A DNA stretch of 34,055 bases from Candidatus Yanofskybacteria bacterium RIFCSPHIGHO2_01_FULL_44_17 (GCA_001794195.1 MGJI01000013.1:1-34055), one strand, 5' to 3'. Positions 14,539 to 23,644 are shown, counted from the first letter of the stretch. A program made the numbers and translations. The notes: generated by a model not told the origin, from the letters alone.

Positions 14539-15005
14539 ATAATTTTGTGGTATCCATTGTGGTAAGTATCCGGATGTCCTTTTTGGTCAAGATTCAGGAG
14601 TACAAGCCACGATAAATTAATTTTAAAAATTGCGAATTCAGAATGAGGCAACTCCAAAATCGGCCAATAGTGGGAGCCCTTGAGGTCAGCATTTACAGAC
14701 AGGAATTTGATTATTTCTAGCTGCTCTTCTTTCCCCTCTACTAGCTGGGCGGCACCGCCACCTTGTATCGTGATGGCGGCTGGGCCGAGGCCAACCACGA
14801 TACCGACATAAGAATTCTGCATCAGGTTAGAAAACTTGCGAGTATCTCTGGAGGTTAGAAAATAGAAATTAAAATCTTCGTCAGTAACATAATATACGGC
14901 CGAAGCCTGGGGCTTATCATCGGCTGAAACCGTAGCTAAAACAGCTACGTTATTTTCCCGCAAAAACTTAAGCGCCTCTTGTTTTATTTGTTCTGTTGTT
15001 TCCAT
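14535..15005 (-). CDS. Pyridoxamine 5'-phosphate oxidase-fold (FMN-binding) protein
   Basis: 156 codons. The N-terminus EALKFLRENNVAVLATVSAD then KPQASAVYYVTDEDFNFYFL (about 10-50) and TSRDTRKFSNLMQNSYVGIVV (51-71) follow the split-barrel PPOX pattern. General members bind FMN, F420 or haem; this short form is closest to general stress FMN-binding proteins. The substrate is unknown. It is coupled to doxX by a four-base overlap. Confidence 0.75.
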   Translation of the reverse strand: METTEQIKQEALKFLRENNVAVLATVSADDKPQASAVYYVTDEDFNFYFLTSRDTRKFSNLMQNSYVGIVVGLGPAAITIQGGGAAQLVEGKEEQLEIIKFLSVNADLKGSHYWPILELPHSEFAIFKINLSWLVLLNLDQKGHPDTYHNGYHKII

Positions 15006-15022
15006 CTATGTTTTGTGATATT

Positions 15023-15442
15023 TTATTCTAAAACTTTTTGCTTAACCTTACCGACTATGGCCTCGAGTGTCCAATCATTTTTGACCAAAAAGTCGCTGAC
15101 TCCCAATCCAGCCGCTTCACTTATTATAGCTGGGTCGCTTAGCCCTGTAACTATTATTACCGGGACATTCTTGCCCCAATCGTCAGCGCGTAATGTCTTC
15201 AGCAACTCCATGCCGCCTATTTTAGGCAAGACCAGATCGAGTAAAATCAGATCCGGGCGCCTGCCCATAGCCAGCGCCAGGCCGGCCTCGCCGTCTTTTG
15301 CCTCAAGCACGTCAAAGTTTTCTTTTCGCAGATTCTCTGCCAGCGCCCACCTTGAAGAGCCCTCGTCCTCAATAATTAAAATGGTTCTTTGCGCCGGCCT
15401 TCTTACCTGGCCCTCGCCCATATTTATATTAAAATTTATCAT
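15023..15442 (-). CDS. Single-domain response regulator (receiver)
   Basis: 139 codons, one CheY-like receiver and nothing else. Acidic pocket IIEDE (24-27), phospho-acceptor Asp69 in LILLDLVLP, Thr99 in IIVTG and Lys121 in FLVKND. It overlaps the histidine-kinase gene by 14 bases, so the kinase is its partner. With no output domain it must act by protein contact, or in a phosphorelay to a protein elsewhere. MGEGQVRR (residue 8) is an alternative start. Confidence 0.9.
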   Translation of the reverse strand: MINFNINMGEGQVRRPAQRTILIIEDEGSSRWALAENLRKENFDVLEAKDGEAGLALAMGRRPDLILLDLVLPKIGGMELLKTLRADDWGKNVPVIIVTGLSDPAIISEAAGLGVSDFLVKNDWTLEAIVGKVKQKVLE

Positions 15443-17039
15443 TGATCATCTGGCTAGATACTGGCATCTTAACATAAAAAGTCGTCCCATGCCCGGCACT
15501 GCTTTCAAACCAGATCTGCCAGCCGAAATTATCACAAATGCTTTTTATTATAAAAAGTCCGAGGCCGGTGCCGCCTTTTTTCATTTCTTTGGCAACGTCT
15601 GATCTAAAAAACTTGGAAAATATTTTTGGCCTGTCTTCTTCTGCTATGTCGGGTCCGTTATTATGCGATGAAAAAATATATTCGCCGTTTTTGAGTTGAA
15701 GAGATATCTCTACCTTACCGGCACCCTTGTCAGAATATTCCGCGGCATTATAGATAAGGTTTACAAAAATCTGCATGGCCATCGGCTTATTGGTGGTCAA
15801 GCTAAAATCTGCACCCTCAGCCTCAAAGACGAATTCGACTCTTGGGTTTGCCTGCTTAACCTCCCCAACAATAGCTTCGATTTCAACCTTTAAATCAAAT
15901 TTTTCTTTGCTCAGCGTGTTTTTGCCGACTCTTGATAGTACCAACAAGTCCTCAACAAAACTAGCAAGACTTTTGTTCTCCTTGTATATTTCCTCAATCT
16001 TCCTGCGATCCTCATCGGATATAGCAGAACTTTTGCCCAGCCACTCAACCATCCAGCTTATACTTTTAAGAGGGTTACGAAGTTGGTGGCCTATTATTGA
16101 AATGAATTCTTCGCGGAATTGATCTTTTTGTTTCTTGTCGGTAATGTCCGGCTCAATCGACATAAAAAACCTGATGTCGCCTTTTTCGTCGAGTATGGGT
16201 GTAATATAGTCATCCTGCCAGTATTCGGTTCCATCCTTTTTTACGTTCTTAACCTGGCTTACAAATGGCTTTTTTTCTGTTTTTATTGTCTGCCACAATT
16301 TATCATAAAATTCCTTGGGCATGTGGCCACCCCACAGATCGTTAGGATGTTTGCCTAAAATTTCATCCATTGAATATCCGCTCAGACGTTCCCAGGCCTT
16401 ATTGGCATAAATTATTTTCGCGTCAATGTCGGTTATTAAAATTGCCTGATCAGCCGTCGAAATAGTCGATTGGAAAAGTAATATCTTGTCTTCCAGCAGG
16501 CTTACCGATTTTTCTACCATTGCGCCCACAGCCGCTTCTGACAATCGCGGACCAGGGGGAGTGATTCTTGGCTTTTTGGCCGGAAAATCTATGAAAAACT
16601 TGACGAGATCCGACCTGCTTACTATGCCGACAAGCCTCTTCTGAGCATCGACCACAGGAATCGGATTGACGCGATGATGTTGAGTGAAAGCGGTGACAGC
16701 CTCTTCCAAAGTGGCGGTCTCTTTAAGGGTCAGCGGGTCGTCGTTCATTACGCCGGCAACTTTAAGCGCGGCGATAGTTTCAAATTCCTTTTCAATGCCG
16801 TCTTTTTCAAGTGCAAGTCGCCGCAAAATTCTTTGAAGCGTAGGTATGTGTATTGCAGAGTCAATATTAACAAGATCGTATTCGGTAAGAATTCCAACCA
16901 ACGCTCCAATGCCATCAACAACTGGCAGGCCGTTAAATCTGTTTTTATACAGAAGTTTAGCCGCATCAAAAAGTGAAGTCTCCGGAGAAACCGAAACCAC
17001 CTCCTTGGTCATTATATCTTTTAGTGTTTTTGGATCCAT
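15429..17039 (-). CDS. Soluble hybrid sensor kinase: CBS pair, PAS, histidine kinase
   Basis: 536 codons without any transmembrane segment. Order: two CBS domains (about 1-60 and 93-152: DIMTKEVVSVSPETSLFDAA, VAGVMNDDPLTL, GIVSRSDLVKFF), a linker, a PAS domain (about 190-303: ILITDIDAKIIYANKAWERL, then PAC-like GTEYWQDDYITPILDEKGDI), HisKA with FISIIGHQLRNPLKSI (phospho-acceptor His318), and a HATPase_c domain: N-box NLIYNAAEYS (427-436), G1-like HNNGPDI (459-465) where the usual Asp is Asn, and G2 GGTGLGLFI (489-497). CBS pairs usually bind adenine nucleotides, so an energy or redox signal is plausible. Kinase activity is expected, with the altered G1 box a reservation. Confidence 0.92.
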   Translation of the reverse strand: MDPKTLKDIMTKEVVSVSPETSLFDAAKLLYKNRFNGLPVVDGIGALVGILTEYDLVNIDSAIHIPTLQRILRRLALEKDGIEKEFETIAALKVAGVMNDDPLTLKETATLEEAVTAFTQHHRVNPIPVVDAQKRLVGIVSRSDLVKFFIDFPAKKPRITPPGPRLSEAAVGAMVEKSVSLLEDKILLFQSTISTADQAILITDIDAKIIYANKAWERLSGYSMDEILGKHPNDLWGGHMPKEFYDKLWQTIKTEKKPFVSQVKNVKKDGTEYWQDDYITPILDEKGDIRFFMSIEPDITDKKQKDQFREEFISIIGHQLRNPLKSISWMVEWLGKSSAISDEDRRKIEEIYKENKSLASFVEDLLVLSRVGKNTLSKEKFDLKVEIEAIVGEVKQANPRVEFVFEAEGADFSLTTNKPMAMQIFVNLIYNAAEYSDKGAGKVEISLQLKNGEYIFSSHNNGPDIAEEDRPKIFSKFFRSDVAKEMKKGGTGLGLFIIKSICDNFGWQIWFESSAGHGTTFYVKMPVSSQMINDKF

Positions 17040-17048
17040 CCCGTTAAT

Positions 17049-17816
17049 TTATGCGGCCAGCCAGCCGCCATCTACATAAAGCGTGGCACCGGTAACATAG
17101 CTCGCCTCTTCAGAAGCCAAAAATACAACGGCCGCGGAAATTTCTTCTGGCCGGCCGATTCTTTTAAGCGGCACCCTTTGGAGTATTTCTTTCATTACAT
17201 CTTCGCTTAATTCTTTGTCTTGTTCATGAACCATTGGCGTGTCTATGACACCCGGGGCAATCACGTTAACGGTAATCCCGAGAGGCGCGAGTTCCACGGC
17301 TAGACTTTCGGACATACCTATAATTCCTGCCTTGGAAGCGGCATAGTGGGTCGAACCCTCAAAACCTATTCCTACTCCGCCGGATGCGATTGAAGCAATA
17401 TTGATGATACGCCCCCAATTATTTTTGGCCATTTCTTTAGCGGCTCGCTGAGCACAGAGAAATTGCCCCTTCAGATTAATGTTAATCGTCTTATCCCAAT
17501 CTTCTTCGGTTAATTCCAGCGCCTGCTTGGGAGCGTAGATACCTGCATTATTTACCAGAATATCCAATCTGCCAAATTGTTTAATTACTTCATCGAAAAC
17601 CCGATTTACTTCTTCAGCATTTGAAACATCCATTTTAAAACATGCCGCCTCTCCACCGCCGGACCTGACCTCAGCTTCTACTAATTGGCATTCGTTCAAA
17701 TCAACATCAGTAATCACTACCTTGGCGCCCTGTTTCGCCAACATTAAAGCATGGGTCCTGCCCATTCCTCTGCGTCCACCGGTCACCAAGGCTATTTTTC
17801 CTGCGATATCAAACAT
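17049..17816 (-). CDS. Short-chain dehydrogenase/reductase
   Basis: 255 codons, classical SDR. Cofactor motif TGGRRGMG (13-20), acidic D37 (VITDVDLNE) suggesting NAD(H), NNAG (about 88-91), catalytic Ser in NIASIAS and YAASK (Tyr-x-x-x-Lys, about 158-162), and a C-terminal VTGATLYVDGG. It resembles FabG, but the Asp after strand beta-2 points to NAD rather than NADP, so another alcohol dehydrogenase is as likely. It lies nine bases upstream of the kinase gene, suggesting co-transcription. Confidence 0.88.
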   Translation of the reverse strand: MFDIAGKIALVTGGRRGMGRTHALMLAKQGAKVVITDVDLNECQLVEAEVRSGGGEAACFKMDVSNAEEVNRVFDEVIKQFGRLDILVNNAGIYAPKQALELTEEDWDKTININLKGQFLCAQRAAKEMAKNNWGRIINIASIASGGVGIGFEGSTHYAASKAGIIGMSESLAVELAPLGITVNVIAPGVIDTPMVHEQDKELSEDVMKEILQRVPLKRIGRPEEISAAVVFLASEEASYVTGATLYVDGGWLAA

Positions 17817-17840
17817 TGCTTTTACTTTAACGCTCGCTCC

Positions 17841-18308
17841 TTAACTCCTGTTAATCCCCGATTTAATTATAAACAAACCGGACACAAAAAGCACGCTGGA
17901 AGAGACGGCGGAAATAACACAATAAAAACATAAGGAATGCAGAATAAAAATCTGCGCAAAGAGAAGCCAGATAGAGGCCAAAAGACCCAGAACGGTAAAC
18001 CTAGCTATGAATCTGACAAGCCGATAATTCCGTAAGTCAAGATAAGCAAGAGATAGCACCAACACGATTAGATAATAGGCCGTTCCCAATAAAGAAACCG
18101 GAACCCCAAATATAGCCGAGTACTTGCTCGTAACAACTTCTTCGCAGCCATTTAAAATCGCGCACGGAATCGGACCGCCAAAATAATATTTAGCCGTCAA
18201 ATAGGTAGCGTCCAAAAAACCAATAAAGCTGGCCGCGACCAATACAAAAATAAGCTTCTTACTAATTGACGCCGACCTCCTGTTCAATTCTACTTCTGAG
18301 TTCTTCAT
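17841..18308 (-). CDS. Vitamin K epoxide reductase-family protein (VKOR)
   Basis: 155 codons, four to five transmembrane helices. Both cysteine pairs are present: Cys49 and Cys55 in the loop PIPCAILNGCEEV, and the active-site Cys127/Cys130 in SLCFYC, plus the conserved Ser/Thr-rich GVPVSLLG. Bacterial VKOR re-oxidises DsbA with quinone, completing extracytoplasmic disulfide formation. Its start overlaps the 3' end of the DsbA-like gene by 47 bases, consistent with a functional pair. Confidence 0.92.
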   Translation of the reverse strand: MKNSEVELNRRSASISKKLIFVLVAASFIGFLDATYLTAKYYFGGPIPCAILNGCEEVVTSKYSAIFGVPVSLLGTAYYLIVLVLSLAYLDLRNYRLVRFIARFTVLGLLASIWLLFAQIFILHSLCFYCVISAVSSSVLFVSGLFIIKSGINRS

Positions 18309-19011
18309 AGCTTCTGGGATTCTCGAACTTAGCTCCGTTTAAAAAGAATGTCGGAGTAGCATTAACTTGCGAACGTACTCCGCTCTGATAGTCATTTTCG
18401 ACTTTTTCTTTAATATCTTTCAAATCTAAATCTTTATTGAAACGCTCGACATCAAGATTAAGAGATCGGGCATAGGATGCGAATGTATCTTCTGCATCGC
18501 TTCCGCTTTTGCCGGACCAGTTATTCTGATTTTCAAAAAGCATGTCATGCATTTGCCAGAATTTACCCTGTCTGCCGGCGGCCTCGGCAGCGTGAGCGGC
18601 AAGCTCTGCATTCTTATGTATCTGCCTCAACGGAAAATGACGATAAATAAATTTTATTTTGCCGCCAAAATCCTCGTTTAGTTTCTTAAGCAAGGGATAA
18701 TAAGCCGAGCAGGCCGGACACTGGAAATCGCTATATTCAACAAATATCACCTTCGCTTCTTGATTGCCCCTACTCCAATCGGAAGACGAAACTGCGTCCG
18801 TTAGTAAGGCTGTCTGGTTAGACGGCGGAGTACCGCTTAGCTTAACCATGCCTAAAACAGCGCCAACTATTATAAGGAGGGCAAACGTCCAGAAAAGGAC
18901 GCGCCTGGTCAAACGCCTGCGGTGCTGCTTGCTCACCAACTCCGTCTCCGCCTTCTTCAGATCATAACGCTCCTTGCTGGTTAAGTTTTGCAAATTATTT
19001 TCTTCACTCAT
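18262..19011 (-). CDS. Membrane-anchored DsbA-like thiol oxidoreductase
   Basis: 249 codons. A long basic cytoplasmic head, one transmembrane helix (about 38-58, VLFWTFALLIIVGAVLGMV), then a thioredoxin-fold domain with an insertion of helices as in DsbA. Active site FQCPAC with Cys98 and Cys101; cis-proline loop NATPTFFLNG near residue 219. It should introduce disulfides into exported proteins, being recycled by the VKOR protein encoded downstream. Confidence 0.92.
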   Translation of the reverse strand: MSEENNLQNLTSKERYDLKKAETELVSKQHRRRLTRRVLFWTFALLIIVGAVLGMVKLSGTPPSNQTALLTDAVSSSDWSRGNQEAKVIFVEYSDFQCPACSAYYPLLKKLNEDFGGKIKFIYRHFPLRQIHKNAELAAHAAEAAGRQGKFWQMHDMLFENQNNWSGKSGSDAEDTFASYARSLNLDVERFNKDLDLKDIKEKVENDYQSGVRSQVNATPTFFLNGAKFENPRSYEELRSRIEQEVGVN

Positions 19012-19017
19012 GTGTCA

Positions 19018-19413
19018 TTATTCACTCGTTTTGCCGTCAAAATACTCTTCGTCAGCCATCGCCTGCTCTTTGTCGCGGTGCATCACGCCATCACGATGGT
19101 TTGGCGGAGAATACAGCGTGTAGAGTTTCATAGCCTTATCTGGAGATGCGTTAATTATATTGTGCCTGGTACCAGCCGGAACTATAACCACAAAACCGTC
19201 TTTTATCTCATGCTCAATACCGCCTAAAAAGGCCTTGCCGTTTCCAGATTCACAGCGTATAAACTGATCCAGTTGATGAACTTCCTCGCCGATGTCTTCG
19301 CCCGGCTTAAGACTCATAACCACAAGCTGACTGTTTTTAGCCGTATACAAAACCTGACGAAAATACTCGTTTTCAAGCGAGAGTTTTTCTATATTCGTTA
19401 CGTAGCCTTTCAT
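19018..19413 (-). CDS. Cupin-domain protein
   Basis: 131 codons from the ATG at 19413, where the conserved family start MKGYVTNIEKLSLEN begins; a longer frame from a TTG at 19473 exists but runs through the upstream small gene in another frame. Cupin landmarks: PGEDIGEEVHQLDQFIRCES with metal-binding His/Gln/Glu, the second motif VPAGTRHNIIN with His. Metal-dependent small-molecule binding or isomerisation is typical. Its ATG lies two bases after the stop of the 52-residue gene, so translation is probably coupled. Confidence 0.85.
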   Translation of the reverse strand: MKGYVTNIEKLSLENEYFRQVLYTAKNSQLVVMSLKPGEDIGEEVHQLDQFIRCESGNGKAFLGGIEHEIKDGFVVIVPAGTRHNIINASPDKAMKLYTLYSPPNHRDGVMHRDKEQAMADEEYFDGKTSE

Positions 19414-19415
19414 TT

Positions 19416-19574
19416 TTATTTTTTTAATTGCTTCCAGAGCCAGGCTATTATTAAAATGCCAACCACGGTCCAAACAAGCCAGGTTATACTAACAGCTAAG
19501 GCTCCAACGCCCCAACCATAACCGCCGCCGTACATCATATCGCTGCCACCTCCCCACATCATATTACCAAACAT
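19416..19574 (-). CDS. Small Met/Gly/Trp-rich membrane microprotein, 52 aa
   Basis: Too short for most gene finders but well supported: ATG at 19574 preceded by AGAGGT, and TAA two bases before the cupin start. The N-terminus MFGNMMWGGGSDMMYGGGYG is rich in Met, Gly and aromatic residues; a single transmembrane helix follows (about 23-47, GALAVSITWLVWTVVGILII) and a basic end (WKQLKK). Met-rich glycine loops next to a metal ATPase suggest copper or silver handling, but that is inference. It lies 87 bases downstream of the ATPase stop. Confidence 0.7.
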   Translation of the reverse strand: MFGNMMWGGGSDMMYGGGYGWGVGALAVSITWLVWTVVGILIIAWLWKQLKK

Positions 19575-19661
19575 GGTGTATACCTCTTATACTTTCCGGC
19601 CGCCTGGTTATCGCCCCGGCAACCAAAACAATAATAAGAGTGCAACCTACTGTTCATTCTA

Positions 19662-21806
19662 TCATTTTTTCAAATAAGGCTCTATACGTTTTAATAACAC
19701 TGCATTTATCGCAACTATTATTGAAGACGCCGACATCAGAAGCGCCGATATCTCAGGACGAAGCGACCAGCCAAGAGAGTTATAAAATACTCCGGCCGCA
19801 ACGGGGATAGCGAGTATATTATAGATAGCCGCCCAAAAAAGATTTTGTTTCATTTTTATTACGGTAGCTTTGGATAAGCGAATAGCGGCAACAATATCGT
19901 ACGGGTCTGATTTCATGAGAACGATATTGCCAGTCTCTATGGCCACATCGGTACCGGCTCCAATAGCAATGCCTATGTCGGCCTGGGCCAGGGCCGGAGC
20001 ATCATTAATGCCGTCACCGACCATAGCAACAAACTTGCCCTCATCTTGTAGTTTTTTAACATACTTTGCCTTATCTCCTGGCAATACCTCGGCAAATATC
20101 CTATCCATGCCAAGTTCTTTTCCAACCGCTTCGGCAACACCTTTGTGGTCGCCTGTAATCATAGCGACTTCAATGCCAAGCTGTTTTAAGGCGGCTATCG
20201 CCTTCTTTGCTGTCGGCTTTACGCTGTCAGCCGCCGCAATAATACCGGCAAACCTGCCCTCCACAGCCGTTAAACTTAAAGTCTTACCTTCAGCCGCCAA
20301 ACGATCCAGAATTTCTCTGGCGTTTTCTAATCCTACATTATTATCAGCCAGAAGCTTTTCTTTTCCGGCAAGAACTATTTTCCCATTAATCACCGCTTTA
20401 AGACCGTGCCCGGCGATTGATTCAAATTTACTGATTGATTCGAGAGGTATTGCGCCTTGCCGCTTCGCTTCCTCCATAATCGCCTTGGCTAGAGGATGAT
20501 TGGAACCAGCCTCAACGCTTGCTTCGTAATTCAATATTTCTTGTTTCGTAAATCCATTGAAAGCGATTACGTCAGTTACTTTTGGTTTGCCCTCGGTGAG
20601 TGTGCCGGTTTTGTCCAACACAATTGCATTAAGCTTGGAGGTGTTTTCAAGCGTAGCTGCGTCTTTTATGAGAATATTGTGCTTTACACCAAGGCCCGTT
20701 CCGACAGCAACGGCCGTAGGCGTGGCAAGTCCTAGGGCATCAGGGCAAGCGATCACTACGGTAGAAACGGCGAATGTTAACGCAGTAAGAAGTCCCGTGC
20801 CAGCTCCAAAATACCATCCAAAAAATGCAGCGAGACCGGAACCAATGGCAAGCACCACCAACCAGGCCGCTGCCTTATCGGCAATACGTTGGCCTGGGGC
20901 CTTGGAATTCTGAGCCGTCTCCACCATTTTAATTATTTGAGCAAGAACAGTTTCTGAACCGACTTGTGTTGCTTTGAATTTAAACACGCCGGTCAGATTG
21001 ATCGAGCCGCCAACCACTTTAGCGCCCACTGTTTTGGCAACGGGGATAGATTCCCCCGTCACAAGCGATTCATCAACAGAGCTTTCTCCCTCAATAATTT
21101 CGCCATCTACCGGCACTTTATCGCCAGGACGCAAAACGACAATGTCATCGTGACCGATTTCTGAACTCGGAATACTCACCTCTTTTCCGTTACGGATAAC
21201 ATTGGCTTTTGGCGGAACAAGATCAAAGAGCGCCCGCAACGCATCCGACGTGCCTCGGCGTGACTTCATCTCCATCCAATGGCCGAAAAGCACAAACGTG
21301 ACCAGTAGAGCTGCGGCCTCATAGAACGTCTCGCTTTCCGGCCGAATAAATGTAAGTAATACACTGAAAAGATAGGCCGCTAAAACGCCGGTGGCAATAA
21401 GCACGGCCATATTTAATTTTTTTGCTTTTAACGAATAGAATGCGCCTGTGATAAAAATTGAGCCGGTCCAGAAAACTATCGGCGTCGTTAAAATTAACAA
21501 AAGCCAGTTAACCGGTATGGGCATCGGCAGGTTCAAACCAAAAAAATTAATACCGACAGGAGAGTATAAGAAAATCGGAATAGATAATAAGAATGACACC
21601 CAAAACCGGCGGCGCATATCCGCTTCCATCTGTTTGGCCATGGCAGGATTTGTCATTTCTGCCTGATGATCGTGTTTGGTGTGTTCGTTCCCTCGCTCTT
21701 CGGGAATAAGATCCATGCCACATCCAGGACACTTGCCAGGCATGCTTTTCCGCACCTCTGGATGCATCGGACAAACATAGATTTTATTGTTGTGAACCAT
21801 TTGCAT
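19662..21806 (-). CDS. Heavy-metal P1B-type ATPase with CPD motif
   Basis: 714 codons. A small N-terminal metal-binding domain (YVCPMHPEVRKSMPGKCPGC, 10-29) and a His-rich stretch (HTKHDH, 42-47) come first, followed by the P1B core: TGES (250-253), the membrane motif CPDALGLATP with Cys354-Pro355-Asp356, phosphorylated Asp398 in DKTGTLT, the HP dipeptide in GSNHPLAKAI and GDGINDAPALAQAD. The usual CPC or CPH is replaced by CPD, so the metal may not be Cu+ alone. Eight transmembrane helices. It pumps metal out of the cytoplasm. No copper repressor (CsoR, CopY) is nearby. Confidence 0.92.
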   Translation of the reverse strand: MQMVHNNKIYVCPMHPEVRKSMPGKCPGCGMDLIPEERGNEHTKHDHQAEMTNPAMAKQMEADMRRRFWVSFLLSIPIFLYSPVGINFFGLNLPMPIPVNWLLLILTTPIVFWTGSIFITGAFYSLKAKKLNMAVLIATGVLAAYLFSVLLTFIRPESETFYEAAALLVTFVLFGHWMEMKSRRGTSDALRALFDLVPPKANVIRNGKEVSIPSSEIGHDDIVVLRPGDKVPVDGEIIEGESSVDESLVTGESIPVAKTVGAKVVGGSINLTGVFKFKATQVGSETVLAQIIKMVETAQNSKAPGQRIADKAAAWLVVLAIGSGLAAFFGWYFGAGTGLLTALTFAVSTVVIACPDALGLATPTAVAVGTGLGVKHNILIKDAATLENTSKLNAIVLDKTGTLTEGKPKVTDVIAFNGFTKQEILNYEASVEAGSNHPLAKAIMEEAKRQGAIPLESISKFESIAGHGLKAVINGKIVLAGKEKLLADNNVGLENAREILDRLAAEGKTLSLTAVEGRFAGIIAAADSVKPTAKKAIAALKQLGIEVAMITGDHKGVAEAVGKELGMDRIFAEVLPGDKAKYVKKLQDEGKFVAMVGDGINDAPALAQADIGIAIGAGTDVAIETGNIVLMKSDPYDIVAAIRLSKATVIKMKQNLFWAAIYNILAIPVAAGVFYNSLGWSLRPEISALLMSASSIIVAINAVLLKRIEPYLKK

Positions 21807-21825
21807 CTAAGTTTTACGGCCTGGC

Positions 21826-23634
21826 CTAATTTGAGTTCCTTTTTGATCTGACGCGATCAACCTCGGTTAAGTACTGTTTCCGTAATCGTACGCTCTGAGG
21901 AGTAATTTCCAGGTATTCATCCTCTGCCATTATTTCAAGCCCACGCTCAATCGTCAACGGAATCGGTGGCGTCAGGTCAATTGCTTCATCTGAGCCGGAG
22001 GCGCGTACGTTGGTAAGCTGCTTACCCTTGGTTGGGTTAACATACATCTCTTCGCCCTTAGAAGTATTACCGATAACCATGCCCTCGTAGACTTCGGTTG
22101 CCGGACCTATATAAAGGGCTCCCCTTTCCTGCAATCCCCACAGAGAAAATCCTAATGCCTTGCCATTTGCCATTGAAATCATCGAACCGGTGGCTCGCTT
22201 GCGTATCTCACCAGCATACGGCTTAAAACCGATAAAGCGCGAGGACATAATACCTTCGCCCTTCGTGTCTATAACAAACTGATTGCGGTAACCCAAAAGT
22301 CCGCGAGTCGGCCCCTCAAACGAAAGCCTAAGTAAGTCGTGCTTATTAAATAAATTAGTCATGATAAACGCACGCGTTCCCAGACGCTCTATAATCGTGC
22401 CCTGATATTCCGCCGGAGTATCTATAATTACTTCTTCAAACGGCTCTAGTTTTACACCATTTTCTTCGTGAATAATAACTTGCGGCTGTGATACCTGGAC
22501 TTCGTAGCCGGCTCGACGCATATTTTCTAGCAATATGGCGATGTGTAATTCGCCACGGCCTCGTACGGCAAAGCTCTCAGTCGAATTAAAATCAATCTGC
22601 AGTCCAACGTTTACTTCAAGCTCGCGCTCTAGATATTCGCGCAGTTGGCGAGAAGTAACAAACTTGCCTTCGCGCCCGCCGAACGGAGAATTATTAATCA
22701 AAAAAGACAGCGCAATGGTCGGTTCATCAATCTCAATCGCGGGTAACGGAACGGCGTCGGCATTATCGGTAATAGTTTCCCCGATGTAAATATCAGGCAA
22801 ACCGGCAACCAGAACAATGTCTCCAGCTCCAGCCTCACTCACGTCAACCTTCTCAAGACCCTTAAATGTAGATACCTTATTTATTTTACCGGAACGTATC
22901 TCAACCTGACCGGTTTTGTTATTTATTTTTTTTATGAATACGCTTTGATTTGTCTTCACCTTGCCTTCATAAATTCGTCCAACAGCAAGACGGCCTAGAA
23001 AATTATCATAACCGAGATTGAACGGCTGAAGCATGAGCGGCTTAGACTCAAGCTCCGCGGAAGAAGTATGCGGCACCCTTGAGAGAATCGTATCCAAAAG
23101 CGGAGTGAGGTCCGCGGATTCATCTTCTAGTTTAAGCTTGGCTACCCCAACACGACCGACAGCAAAAACCACTGGAAAATCTGCCTGCTCATCGCTCGCG
23201 CCCAATTCTAAAAAAAGCTCGAGTACCTGCTCTTCACAACGGATAGGGTCTGCCGCTGGCTTATCTATTTTATTTATGACAACAATCGGCTTGAGCCCGA
23301 GCTCAAGAGATTTCTTGAGAACAAATCTGGTTTGCGGCATCGGCCCCTCCTGGGCATCTACTACCAGCAAAACGGAATCAATAGAGCGCAAAACGCGCTC
23401 AACTTCAGACCCAAAATCTGCATGGCCGGGAGTATCAACAATGTTTATCTTTGTTCCTCTGTACGAGATAGATGCGTTTTTAGCGTATATCGTAATACCA
23501 CGCTCTTGCTCAAGCGCATTGGAATCCATTGATGTACCCTCAGTAAATGCACCGGTCTGGCGCATAAGCGCATCAGTTAAAGTTGTTTTACCATGATCAA
23601 CATGAGCGATAATGGCGATATTTCGTATCTCCAT
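21826..23634 (-). CDS. typA: Translational GTPase TypA/BipA
   Basis: 602 codons from the ATG at 23634 (MEIRNIAIIAHVDHGKTTL); an upstream frame to 23700 is ruled out because the promoter at 23679-23707 places the transcript start near 23672. GTPase motifs: AHVDHGKT (G1), DTPGHADFG (G3), NKIDKP (G4). The domains II, III and the TypA-specific C-terminus (KGEEMYVNPTKGKQLTNVR) follow in order. It binds the ribosome under stress or cold and aids large-subunit assembly. Length matches the family. Confidence 0.95.
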   Translation of the reverse strand: MEIRNIAIIAHVDHGKTTLTDALMRQTGAFTEGTSMDSNALEQERGITIYAKNASISYRGTKINIVDTPGHADFGSEVERVLRSIDSVLLVVDAQEGPMPQTRFVLKKSLELGLKPIVVINKIDKPAADPIRCEEQVLELFLELGASDEQADFPVVFAVGRVGVAKLKLEDESADLTPLLDTILSRVPHTSSAELESKPLMLQPFNLGYDNFLGRLAVGRIYEGKVKTNQSVFIKKINNKTGQVEIRSGKINKVSTFKGLEKVDVSEAGAGDIVLVAGLPDIYIGETITDNADAVPLPAIEIDEPTIALSFLINNSPFGGREGKFVTSRQLREYLERELEVNVGLQIDFNSTESFAVRGRGELHIAILLENMRRAGYEVQVSQPQVIIHEENGVKLEPFEEVIIDTPAEYQGTIIERLGTRAFIMTNLFNKHDLLRLSFEGPTRGLLGYRNQFVIDTKGEGIMSSRFIGFKPYAGEIRKRATGSMISMANGKALGFSLWGLQERGALYIGPATEVYEGMVIGNTSKGEEMYVNPTKGKQLTNVRASGSDEAIDLTPPIPLTIERGLEIMAEDEYLEITPQSVRLRKQYLTEVDRVRSKRNSN

Positions 23635-23644
23635 AGATATAGAT

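Noticed and set aside
15775-16358. Plus-strand frames inside the histidine-kinase gene
   Set aside because: They are antisense shadows of a frame with complete kinase motifs.
19018-19473. Longer cupin frame starting at TTG 19473
   Set aside because: The first 20 residues overlap the 52-codon microprotein in another frame, and the conserved cupin start is the ATG at 19413.
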